Shown here: piece by piece, positions 6,496-13,693 of the stretch
Layout of the letters: each line of letters opens with the position of its first letter
How positions within the stretch are numbered: the first letter of the stretch is position 1
NCBI GenBank assembly: GCA_022729775.1
Contig: DZBA01000023.1
Span: 1-17,177, forward strand
DNA length: 17,177 nucleotides
Direction of reading: 5' to 3'
Source of the DNA: Anaerolinea thermophila
GTDB taxonomy: Bacteria > Chloroflexota > Anaerolineae > Anaerolineales > Villigracilaceae
Notes under the pieces: generated by a model
The model's database searches: none
Seen by the model: the letters and a program-made list of their open reading frames with translations, nothing else
What the model was told of the DNA's origin: nothing
Position numbers and translations under genes: made by a program

Positions 6496-7415
6496 TACCA
6501 ATTCCCGTCATCATAAAACAAGTGCGAAACATCTTCCGTCAATTTGCGGATTTGTGTAATCTCTTCAGGCGTGAGGCGTTTCTTCCAGTTGTCCATATTT
6601 GCGCGGCTGTCGAGTTTGACCGAGTGGACTTTTTTCTTCGAGAGTTCGGTTGGGTTTTCGGAACTGCTGGAATTGAGAATCACGTCGCGGACGTTTTCGT
6701 CAAAGGTCAAGCCGAGCGATTTGTACAACGCCGTATATCCCGCCACAGGGTCGAGGGATAAATCTTCGTGGCGCACAATTTTGAAATCGGGATGCGATGC
6801 GCGCATCGAGTCCACTGCGCGGTAAATCATCCGCCAGAGCAGCGCGGCTTGGGCGATGATGGCATTCGGCGCGGCTGATTCCATCCGCGCGCGGTCTGCT
6901 TCCAAATAATCGCGCATGAGCAGGGGTTGGTCGAGCAGGTCTTGAAAGTCGAATGCCCAGTTCAAGCGTTTGAGGCTGCTGGCAAACGCGGCGGGATGCC
7001 GCACCGTGATGACGATTTGGCAGTTCAATTTTTGCGCGAACCACGGCGCGGAAAAAACCGCAAACGGGTCTTTGAGCAGCGCGCGCTGGCGTTTGATTTT
7101 GCCCTGCGTGAAGGTCAAAAAGTCGCGTCCCATTCTTAAGAAATCCTTGCGCGAGCGGATGGATTTAATTTCGGCGAACAGGTGATAATCGAAATTGAGC
7201 AGCTCATAAAACGCGGGAAGGTATTGCGCTTCGTTTTCGGGCGTGATGTATTGATACCAGTGACGCACGTCCGCGCGAAACACGCCGCGCCGATGATGCG
7301 CGTTGAGCGGCTCGCTGATGTACGCGGCGCTCGGGTCTGCGGCAAGCATACGCCCGACCCATGTGGTTCCGCTGCGGTGCGCGCCCGCGACAAGAATGGG
7401 GGATTGGTCGCTCAT
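6495..7415 (-). CDS. Sulfotransferase family protein 2
   Basis: A 306-residue PAPS-dependent sulfotransferase, distinct from the one at 2763-3494. Seen: 5'-phosphosulfate loop AGAHRSGTTWVG (10-21), KDPF (115-118), a 3'-phosphate motif VITVRHPAAFASSLKRLNW with Arg139 and Ser146/147, RHEDL (215-219), and a C-terminal MDNWKKRLTPEE (274-285). These match the Sulfotransfer_1/3 families. The frame is open 19 codons further upstream, but the ATG at 7415 is preferred: AGGAG lies six bases before it and it overlaps the previous stop as ATGA. It sits between the DUF6056-like gene and a GT2 with overlaps on both sides, so the three are very likely co-translated. A surface-glycan sugar is the natural candidate acceptor, but this is inference. 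Confidence 0.9.
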   Translation of the reverse strand: MSDQSPILVAGAHRSGTTWVGRMLAADPSAAYISEPLNAHHRRGVFRADVRHWYQYITPENEAQYLPAFYELLNFDYHLFAEIKSIRSRKDFLRMGRDFLTFTQGKIKRQRALLKDPFAVFSAPWFAQKLNCQIVITVRHPAAFASSLKRLNWAFDFQDLLDQPLLMRDYLEADRARMESAAPNAIIAQAALLWRMIYRAVDSMRASHPDFKIVRHEDLSLDPVAGYTALYKSLGLTFDENVRDVILNSSSSENPTELSKKKVHSVKLDSRANMDNWKKRLTPEEITQIRKLTEDVSHLFYDDGNW

Positions 7416-8854
7416 GGTGACTCCTGTGGAATTGCGCGGATGGATTTTACGCCGTAATATCTTGCGGCGCATTTATTGACCCAATGCGTTTCAAAGGTAT
7501 CCAATTCTTTTGTGCCGTATACGCCGTCGAATTGTGCCACGGTGAGTTTTGTTTCTCCTTGCGCTTTCATTTGATAAATCAACGCCTGCCGTTCATCCCA
7601 GAGCTCGGCGCGTTCTCGATATTCGGGGAATTTATTATATTCGCGGACGATAACCCGAAGCGGATAAAGAATCGCGGCTGCAAAAAATACAATGACCATC
7701 GCCCATTGCAAAACGGGATGTGAAAATCTTTTCGAGAACAATACGCCAAGCAGCGCGCCATCAACCATCAGGCTGAGAGTCATAACGAGGCGGGCGTAGA
7801 ATTGCACGCGCGGAACAGGATAGCCTTGTCCCAACACGCTGGGTGAAAAACTGGCGACGATGAGCAAATACATGAGGAATAAAATTCCAATGACCATCAT
7901 CCACAAATTGCGTTTTTGAGTTTCGGATAATTCAAACTTCGCGTACATTCCCATCAAGGTGGCGGGCGTGAAAATCGAAAGCGCGGTGGGGAGCGGCAGC
8001 TCGATTACAGTTTTTTTGATGAAGATATATCCGTATAAAAATGAATCATGAATTAACTGCGTCAAGCCGGGCGGGTCATCTCCCAGCCTGCGCGAGTTGG
8101 CGGGTGAAATTGCCATGACCAAAAACGAAAGCAGCGCGGCGCCCAATGTCCACGCCAAAAGTTTGAGGATGCGATTCCGCGCGGGTGTTTTCCCCCAATA
8201 CCAGACAGCGGCGATGGATAAAATCAATACCGTGATTTGTACCGCGTCCGAAGGCTCGGAAAATCCGCCGACGATGAAGGCGGCGATGAATGCGATACCA
8301 TGCGCGGACGTGGAAATCTCGCGCGCGTGAGCGTTGTTCGCCTGACGAAGCAAATGCGCGATGAGCAGCGTGCCATATACCACCGGCGCAAAGTGCGTGG
8401 ACATGGATGAACGCCAGTACACAATTTGATAAAGGTTGGGCGCTTGAATGAGCGTAAAGAATCCGATGGATAACCCCAAAAACGAAGTCATGGGGAAAGA
8501 CCAATCAGCCTTCAAAAGTTTTTTCACTTCGCTCATTGCCCAAACCAGACCGACCACCCATATCATAATGTGAACGACGGGCAGGTACGGAATGCTTTGT
8601 AATCCGCCGAAAAATTCAGAGACGCCGACCAGCCAGATGTTCGAGTAGCGGTTGCCGCCGAAGCCGGTCAAATACCTATCCACGAGACCGCCGACAGCAT
8701 CCGTTGAAAACATGTTGGCGTTGCAGTAGTCATCCGCCATGTAGCGGGTAAACCAGCCTTGATAAGAATAGACGAGCATGAGCAGGAAGAAGATCAGGCT
8801 TCCAAGCGCAAGAATGATTTGCAAGGTTTTGTTTTTATTCAAGAAATGCTCCAA
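7412..8854 (-). CDS. Polytopic membrane protein, DUF6056-like, probable GT-C
   Basis: A 480-residue protein with a first helix at about 11-30, then a short loop bearing WFTRYMADDYCNANMF (Asp41/Asp42), about ten more hydrophobic segments, and a soluble C-terminal part (about 410-480). An acidic pair in the first outer loop of a polytopic protein is the hallmark of GT-C enzymes that use polyprenyl-phosphate sugars; the overall pattern resembles the DUF6056 family. Function is inferred, not established. No ATG fits the N-terminus: the best starts are TTG at 8854, with AGGA about seven bases upstream, or a TTG four codons later with GGAG before it. The upstream ribosome site is contributed by the palindrome at 8857-8879. 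It is coupled (ATGA) to the sulfotransferase downstream. Confidence 0.72.
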   Translation of the reverse strand: MEHFLNKNKTLQIILALGSLIFFLLMLVYSYQGWFTRYMADDYCNANMFSTDAVGGLVDRYLTGFGGNRYSNIWLVGVSEFFGGLQSIPYLPVVHIMIWVVGLVWAMSEVKKLLKADWSFPMTSFLGLSIGFFTLIQAPNLYQIVYWRSSMSTHFAPVVYGTLLIAHLLRQANNAHAREISTSAHGIAFIAAFIVGGFSEPSDAVQITVLILSIAAVWYWGKTPARNRILKLLAWTLGAALLSFLVMAISPANSRRLGDDPPGLTQLIHDSFLYGYIFIKKTVIELPLPTALSIFTPATLMGMYAKFELSETQKRNLWMMVIGILFLMYLLIVASFSPSVLGQGYPVPRVQFYARLVMTLSLMVDGALLGVLFSKRFSHPVLQWAMVIVFFAAAILYPLRVIVREYNKFPEYRERAELWDERQALIYQMKAQGETKLTVAQFDGVYGTKELDTFETHWVNKCAARYYGVKSIRAIPQESP

Positions 8855-8856
8855 TG

Positions 8857-8887
8857 GGAGTCCTGAAGTTTTACTTCAGTTTTTTTT
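8857..8887 (+). repeat. Short palindrome family, member D, followed by a T-run
   Basis: GGAGTCC (8857-8863) leads into stem CTGAAGT (8863-8869) and ACTTCAG (8873-8879) with loop TTT, then eight T (8880-8887). Aligned to C1, stem position 3/17 changes from A-T to T-A. On the plus strand it looks like an intrinsic terminator, but no plus-strand gene precedes it. On the minus strand it sits immediately upstream of the DUF6056-like gene and supplies its AGGA. Confidence 0.65.
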
Positions 8888-8894
8888 CGTTTTC

Positions 8895-9028
8895 TTTTGT
8901 ACACGGATTTCCTCGGAAAACACGGAAAAGGCGAATTCCTAAAAGGCTCTTTCCGTGAAATTCAGTGTCACACATGCCCTGGCGGGCGGTGACAGGGGGC
9001 GCAAGAGGTCCGTATTGTGTGTACAAAA
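8895..9028. repeat. Repeat-rich intergenic block with 10-bp terminal inverted repeats
   Basis: This fills most of the 194-base gap between the GT39 stop and the DUF6056-like start. TTTTGTACAC at 8895-8904 is matched by GTGTACAAAA at 9019-9028. Inside lie CACGGAAA (8921-8928) with TTTCCGTG (8950-8957), and a GC-rich hairpin-prone part near 8969-8995. The minus-strand translation across it gives the RLFRVFRG-type peptide that comes from dispersed CACGGA/TCCGTG repeats, so it should not be called a gene. It could be a non-autonomous element; no target duplication is visible. Confidence 0.5.
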
Positions 9029-9048
9029 AAACGGCTAAGAAACGCTCT

Positions 9049-10542
9049 CTAAGGGCGGACATCAAAGATGACGTAACCATCGCCCGACGCAGTGATGGGG
9101 TATGAATACAGACGCTCTTTGAGCAATGGTTGTTTTTCCAGTTCGACAAAGTCGGTGACGATGAAATAATCTTTCTTTGCGATTTGATCCGCGAACAACT
9201 GGTCGAACTCGAATTGCGCGCCGCGACTCTCGTGGTAGTAAAAATCACCATAGCGCAGCCACGCGGTCATGGGACGCCCGCCCCAATACGCGAGCCGCAT
9301 TCCGTAATCCTGCACGAGACCGGTCAGCCGCGCATCGGATTCTACCGCGCGGCTAATCTCGCTCCACTTGGCGGGTTCGGCGCGGAAGTCAGTCGCTTTC
9401 ATTTCCGCGCGGATATTCCAGAGGGTGAGAAAAAGTCCGCTGACGAGAATCAAAACGGGCAGGGATTTTGCGCGCGGGTATCGTTCCGATTGAGATATGG
9501 ACGCAAACACAAAATCGAAAAATGGCGCGAGCGAAAGCGCGACAATGGGAATGAAGGGCAGGCTGTAATAATCGTGCGTCGAGATGTGATAGTTGAAATA
9601 TAGCCCGAAGACAAAATACCCGACCCATAACGCGAGCAGAAATCGAAAAACGGGGCGTTCGCGGATGAAGTAAAAACCCAGCAGCGCGGTCACAAGCGGA
9701 ACTGCGCCCATGAGCAGGTTAAGTGTGTTCATCCAGCCGAGGTAATATGCCGGGCTGAGAAACAGCGCGGGCATAAACCTTCCGCCAAACTGTTGACCGA
9801 GATAGCCCGCCCATATTCCGTAAAGCGTATACGCCGCGCCGGGCAAAATGCCCAACGCGCCCATTACATATATTTGCGGTCTGCGAATCGCTTGCGTGAG
9901 TGGTTCACGCCCCAAGACCGCGCCAAGTCCGCCTGCGATGACGAAAAACGCGGCGACGAGTTTAATGAAAATTGCCAATCCGCCGAAGATGCCCGCGAGA
10001 GCCGCCCACATAAACGAGGTTGGATTCTTTGCCCAGTGAAAAACCGCCCACCAAAAAATCACAATCAGCGAGACCATCAACGGGTCAGGTTGAAAGGCGC
10101 GGCTGGCGGTGACAGCGTAAGGCAGGAAGAGATAAAACGCGGTTGCGCCAAGCGCGGCATTTGTGGATGTCAATTCACGCGCGAGCAAAAATAGAAACAG
10201 CGCGGCAATCGTCCAAAAAAGGGAGGAGTACGCGCGCGCAATCCATATCTGCTCGCCGGTGAATTGGTAGGTGCGGGCAACCATGCGCTCGAATAATTCC
10301 GGCTCGATGGATGCGGCGAATTTCCATTGTTGAACGGCGAATTTGCGTTCCGGTTCGGGGAGATTCCACAGTGTTTCGTAATACATCCCGCGCGCTTTTT
10401 GCAGCGAGAGCATTTGACGGCTGGAGTGAAAATCCAGCGGCGGGTCGGTCAGGTCAAACAAGCGGATGCCGAGTCCGAGGGCGAGGAGTAAAATCAGCGC
10501 GGCGGCTTGCGCCAGATGGGGGAATGTGCTTTTTTCTTTCAT
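9049..10542 (-). CDS. GT39-type membrane glycosyltransferase (copy 1)
   Basis: A 497-residue GT-C protein of the PMT/ArnT-like GT39 group, expected to transfer sugar from a polyprenyl-phosphate donor on the outer membrane face. Seen: first helix (about 10-28), first outer loop RLFDLTDPPLDFHSSRQ (27-43) with acidic Asp33/Asp37 as likely catalytic candidates, ASRAFQPDPLM in the third loop region, about ten helices in all, and a soluble C-terminal domain with VQDYGMRLAYWGGRP and KDYFIVTDF. It is a clear paralogue of 13694-15190 along the full length. The frame opens 41 codons earlier from a GTG, but the ATG at 10542 aligns with the paralogue start, and the extra residues match nothing there. No strong ribosome site. 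It is divergent from the TPR gene across 158 bases. Confidence 0.88.
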   Translation of the reverse strand: MKEKSTFPHLAQAAALILLLALGLGIRLFDLTDPPLDFHSSRQMLSLQKARGMYYETLWNLPEPERKFAVQQWKFAASIEPELFERMVARTYQFTGEQIWIARAYSSLFWTIAALFLFLLARELTSTNAALGATAFYLFLPYAVTASRAFQPDPLMVSLIVIFWWAVFHWAKNPTSFMWAALAGIFGGLAIFIKLVAAFFVIAGGLGAVLGREPLTQAIRRPQIYVMGALGILPGAAYTLYGIWAGYLGQQFGGRFMPALFLSPAYYLGWMNTLNLLMGAVPLVTALLGFYFIRERPVFRFLLALWVGYFVFGLYFNYHISTHDYYSLPFIPIVALSLAPFFDFVFASISQSERYPRAKSLPVLILVSGLFLTLWNIRAEMKATDFRAEPAKWSEISRAVESDARLTGLVQDYGMRLAYWGGRPMTAWLRYGDFYYHESRGAQFEFDQLFADQIAKKDYFIVTDFVELEKQPLLKERLYSYPITASGDGYVIFDVRP

Positions 10543-10554
10543 GATGCGGCTGAA

Positions 10555-10582
10555 TTGTAATCGTAATTCGTAATCCGTGACG
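10555..10582. repeat. Heptamer tandem repeat, CGTAATY type
   Basis: Four 7-base units in register: TTGTAAT, CGTAATT, CGTAATC and CGTGACG. They lie in the 158-base divergent gap (10543-10700) just upstream of the GT39 start. The remainder of the gap should hold promoters for both directions, but I cannot point to a convincing -35/-10 pair on either strand. Confidence 0.55.
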
Positions 10583-10700
10583 GCTGGGCTGAGTGTGTTG
10601 CGTTGAAAATCCAATAATAATGCAATAGACAATGCGCTTAACTTCGGAGTAAAATTAGACACCACTATCGCTCACATGGATTGACTCAGGATGATATAAA

Positions 10701-12611
10701 ATGTCAAATGATGACGTACTTGCAGAAGCAGTTCGCTTGATAAAGTCCGGGCAGAAGGACGCCGCGCGCGCCATTCTTGAACCGTTGTTGCAGAGGAACC
10801 CAAACAACGTTCAAGCATGGATATGGGAAGCTGAGCTTTTTTCCAGCGACAGCGATAAAATCAAAGTGTTGGAAAACTGCCTTAAGAATAACCCCGGTAA
10901 TTCCCAGGTTATTCAAGCGTTGAATTTTCTCAAAAGCCGCGCAACCCCTTCGTCTTCTCCATCCAAGCCCGCGAAACCATTTTCCGTTTCCCCTTTCACG
11001 ACATCGCCCTTTGAAGATTCCGCATCCCCGTCTTCATTTACCAATACCCCGCCTGTAAAGCCCCCGCCGCCGGTTAAACCTGCGCCGCCTTTTTCCACTT
11101 CGCCTTTTACGACGACATCGCCCTTTGTGACGGATGATTCCCCATCCCCGCTTGACTCACAAAAGAAGCAGCCGCCTCCCTCCCTCCCGCCGGCGGAATC
11201 CGCTGCTCCCGGGCAGGCAGTCCCCCCTGAGAAAAAGACCGCGCAGAAACGCTCCAAGAAAAAGGACGCGCTCATCTTTGCCGGTGTATTTGTCGTTTTC
11301 CTCCTGCTTGTGATTGGCTATGCCGTCGCGGGATTTTATAGCAACAGCCAGATTAAAAAATCATTTGCCGCGCAAAACTGCGAAGCGGTGGTTGGTCACA
11401 GCGCGTTTTCTGTTTTATATCCCAAAGGAATTTTTTCTAATATTTTCGAGGGACATGACCAATATACCCAATGCAGCCTGAAACTCGATGTGGAACAAAC
11501 GGTCGCCGCCAAGAATTGGGGCGCGGCATATTCGCTCACAAGGGAATATTTGACTTTGTATCCGCAGGGCGTGTTTGCCGAAGAAATGCACAAGCAGTCT
11601 GTGGAGACGTTGTCCACTTGGGGGAAGGGATTGATTGCAGATGGAAATTATGGCGATGGCATCGAAAAACTGCAAACGCTTACTGCGGCGTACCCGTCCG
11701 ACTCTGTTGTCCCAGCGATGCAGGATGAAATCCAGCAAGCGTATTTGGATTGGTCGCAAGTATTGAGGGACGGGCAAAGCTACGCCGACGCGGAACAAAA
11801 AATGCAAGCCGCCCTTGTGTATTTCGGCTCAGACGCGCGCGCGGAAAAAATCAAAGAAGAATTGGTCAATGTCTATGTCGGTTGGGGCGATTCGCAAATC
11901 GAAATTGGGAATATTGATAACGCGCTGGGATATTACCAGAAAGCCGGGGAAGCCTCGCAAGGCAAAGCCGACATTGACCTGTTGATTGCCAAAGCGTATT
12001 TGAAGCAGGCTGTTGAAACTGCGCGCAAGAACGATTTTGAAAAGGCGCTGGCAAAGGTCAAGGAAATTGGCGACGCGGCGAAATCAGAAAAGGTGACGAC
12101 GGAAGTCAACGCGGCGCAGAAAGAGATATTCGCTTTGTATTCCGCGTCCAATTCGCAGCAGGCAATGGATGCAATCGCAGAATCCTCATCCCTGATTTGT
12201 AATGGGCAATCATCTCCCACCCTGCCGATTTTTGGCGTGAACAAAGACAACACGCGTTTCTCATTTATAAATTCGCTTGGCTTGCCCCTGCCATCCGGTT
12301 GGGCAGCCGAAACCCCGGGCGAGTTGCATTATGTCGCCTGCGCGGTAGAAACAGAAACAGAGGTCGAGACCTGCTCTTTCAACAAGGGACGCAACGCGGT
12401 CATCCGCCTGCGTTATGATTGGGCGCTGAAATTGTATAACGCGGCAAGCGGCGAGGAATATGCTTCGCAAATTTTGGAAGGTTCTGAACCGGCAAAATGC
12501 AAAGCCAAAGAAAGTTTTGGCGGCGGCATTGTTGAGAAAAAATCCTATGGCAATAGACCGACTGTGGAACAAGTCGTCGCATGGCTCGAGAGTTTAAATC
12601 TCCGCAAATAA
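10701..12611 (+). CDS. Membrane-anchored TPR protein with proline-rich linker
   Basis: A 636-residue protein of unknown function and the only plus-strand gene. Order: a cytoplasmic N-terminal TPR-like pair (1-78, with QRNPNNVQAW), a low-complexity linker rich in Pro, Ser and Thr (80-178) containing two related blocks (PFSVSPFTTSPF at 93-104, PFSTSPFTTTSPF at 130-142), a basic stretch KKTAQKRSKKKD, one membrane helix (190-212), then an extracytoplasmic half with four to six TPR-like helical pairs (about 240-480) and a C-terminal domain (490-636) with Cys in LICNG, YVACAV, VETCSF and PAKCKA that may form disulfides. Positive residues before the helix support inside-to-outside topology. AGGA lies nine bases before the ATG. 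A strong terminator follows. It looks like a structural or scaffold protein linking cytoplasm and envelope; the role is a guess. Confidence 0.85.
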   Translation: MSNDDVLAEAVRLIKSGQKDAARAILEPLLQRNPNNVQAWIWEAELFSSDSDKIKVLENCLKNNPGNSQVIQALNFLKSRATPSSSPSKPAKPFSVSPFTTSPFEDSASPSSFTNTPPVKPPPPVKPAPPFSTSPFTTTSPFVTDDSPSPLDSQKKQPPPSLPPAESAAPGQAVPPEKKTAQKRSKKKDALIFAGVFVVFLLLVIGYAVAGFYSNSQIKKSFAAQNCEAVVGHSAFSVLYPKGIFSNIFEGHDQYTQCSLKLDVEQTVAAKNWGAAYSLTREYLTLYPQGVFAEEMHKQSVETLSTWGKGLIADGNYGDGIEKLQTLTAAYPSDSVVPAMQDEIQQAYLDWSQVLRDGQSYADAEQKMQAALVYFGSDARAEKIKEELVNVYVGWGDSQIEIGNIDNALGYYQKAGEASQGKADIDLLIAKAYLKQAVETARKNDFEKALAKVKEIGDAAKSEKVTTEVNAAQKEIFALYSASNSQQAMDAIAESSSLICNGQSSPTLPIFGVNKDNTRFSFINSLGLPLPSGWAAETPGELHYVACAVETETEVETCSFNKGRNAVIRLRYDWALKLYNAASGEEYASQILEGSEPAKCKAKESFGGGIVEKKSYGNRPTVEQVVAWLESLNLRK

Positions 12612-12634
12612 GCGCAACACAAAAGATTTAACAC

Positions 12635-12675
12635 AAAGGTCTCAAAGTTTTCTGTGAACTTTGAGACCTTTTTTT
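12635..12675 (+). terminator. Intrinsic terminator after the TPR gene
   Basis: A perfect 15-base stem, AAAGGTCTCAAAGTT (12635-12649) and AACTTTGAGACCTTT (12657-12671), with a seven-base loop and seven T at 12669-12675. It lies 24 bases after the stop codon. On the minus strand only TTTGTGTT follows the stem, so it may also act weakly for the convergent GT2 gene ending at 12701. Confidence 0.93.
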
Positions 12676-12700
12676 GCGTGAATGTGGCGCTTCCACAAAT

Positions 12701-13627
12701 TTAGAAATAACGCGCCTTACGACGCTGTAAAATCTTCTCCCTGATTTTTTTCAATCCCAACACGTTCAAAATACTTGAAGCCAAAATATTCATGCGCGCC
12801 AGAGCGGTCGGCGGGTGGATGAAAAATGCGCGCGCCCATGCGATGATCGCGGGCGCGGGCTGATCGCCGTCGAGAAGATAACGCGCGTTGACTCTGTGCG
12901 CGGATGCGGTTGCGCGGCGCGAAATGGGATTCAACACCCGCGCCAGGGATTCGTCCGCGCGCGCCGATTCCAAAATCTGAAATGCTTCGCGCCCAAATTG
13001 GCTCGCCTTCGCGCGATTCTTCGCTTCGGGATGATAGCGCGCCGCCGCCCAAAGTTGATTCACATGCAAAATTTTCCCCTGCTGCGTGATCTTGATCCAT
13101 AGATGATGATCGAGCATGAAATGAAAATTGGTGTCAAGCCCGCCCGATTTTTCCAGCGCGGAGCGGCGCATAAAAACCGCAGGCTGACCGATAATTTGAA
13201 AACACAGCAAATCTTCGAGCGTGAGTTGCCTGTATGCGAGCGTGTTGAAGGTCGTGCCGTTTTCGTCCACCGCGAGCATGTTTCCATAAATCAGGACAAC
13301 ATCGGGATTTTCATCGAAGACTTTCATGGCGGATGAAATCGCATTGGGCAGGTAATAATCGTCCGAGTTCAGCCATGCCACAATGTCGCCCGTCGCTTTT
13401 GCAAATCCCTTATTGATGGCTTCGGCTTGTCCTTTATCTTTTTCCGAAACCCAATAGGCAAGTTTGTTCTGATATTTTTTTATGATGTCCACGCTGCCGT
13501 CAGTAGATGCGCCATCAATGACGATGTATTCGATGCGCGGATAATCCTGAGTCAACACCGATTGTATGGTTTGCTCGAGGTATTTGGCTTGGTTATAGGA
13601 TGGGGTGATGATGGATATGAGAGTCAT
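12701..13627 (-). CDS. Glycosyltransferase family 2 (copy 2)
   Basis: A 308-residue GT-A fold transferase. Seen: SIITPSYNQAKYLEQTI at the N-terminus, Asp38 in VIDGASTDGS, SEKDKGQAEAINKGF (61-75), metal-binding NSDD (Asp89/90) and MLDHHLW (171-177). The first 120 residues are very similar to the GT2 at 5728-6495, so the pair probably arose by duplication. This copy has an additional basic helical C-terminal region (about 210-308, ending KIREKILQRRKARYF) that may serve membrane association or partner binding. The ATG at 13627 is the obvious start, though no good ribosome site precedes it; a REP-like element lies just upstream. It converges on the TPR gene. Confidence 0.93.
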   Translation of the reverse strand: MTLISIITPSYNQAKYLEQTIQSVLTQDYPRIEYIVIDGASTDGSVDIIKKYQNKLAYWVSEKDKGQAEAINKGFAKATGDIVAWLNSDDYYLPNAISSAMKVFDENPDVVLIYGNMLAVDENGTTFNTLAYRQLTLEDLLCFQIIGQPAVFMRRSALEKSGGLDTNFHFMLDHHLWIKITQQGKILHVNQLWAAARYHPEAKNRAKASQFGREAFQILESARADESLARVLNPISRRATASAHRVNARYLLDGDQPAPAIIAWARAFFIHPPTALARMNILASSILNVLGLKKIREKILQRRKARYF

Positions 13628-13637
13628 AAGTGTTTTG

Positions 13638-13693
13638 TGTCACTGCGAGCCTCGTTGTTACGAGGAGATTGCTTCGCTCCGCTCGCAATGACA
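13638..13693. repeat. REP-like palindromic element
   Basis: Outer arms TGTCACTGCGAGC (13638-13650) and GCTCGCAATGACA (13681-13693) pair with one mismatch; an inner hairpin CCTCGT/ACGAGG lies at 13650-13665 and is followed by GATTGCTTCGCTCC. This is the well-known type of dispersed extragenic element (GTCATTGCGAGG with GCAATCTC) seen in many bacterial phyla. It fills the 66-base gap between the GT39 stop and the GT2 start. Confidence 0.8.

Noticed and set aside
5647..6516. Plus-strand open frame of 289 codons
   Set aside because: It lies antisense to a GT2 gene with intact motifs, begins in heptamer repeats and its translation has no recognisable domain; long antisense frames are common in this GC-biased sequence.
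7416..7472. Upstream start for the second sulfotransferase
   Set aside because: The ATG at 7415 has AGGAG at ideal spacing and an ATGA overlap; the 19 extra residues are basic and unlike the family start.
8857..8887. Palindrome plus T-run as a real intrinsic terminator
   Set aside because: No plus-strand gene lies upstream for it to serve; the stem belongs to the dispersed palindrome family.
8871..9251. Minus-strand frame of 126 codons between and over the GT39 3' end
   Set aside because: Half overlaps the GT39 gene in another frame and the rest is the translated CACGGA/TCCGTG repeat (RLFRVFRG-type peptide).
10543..10665. GTG-initiated 41-residue N-terminal extension of the first GT39 protein
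   Set aside because: The paralogue starts at the equivalent of the ATG at 10542, and the extension is encoded partly by heptamer repeats.
10591..10700. Sigma-70 promoter for the TPR gene (TTGAAA near 10603 with TAGACA near 10626, or TATAAA just before the ATG)
   Set aside because: The -10 match is poor in the first case, and the second has no matching -35 at a proper distance; the evidence is too weak to annotate.
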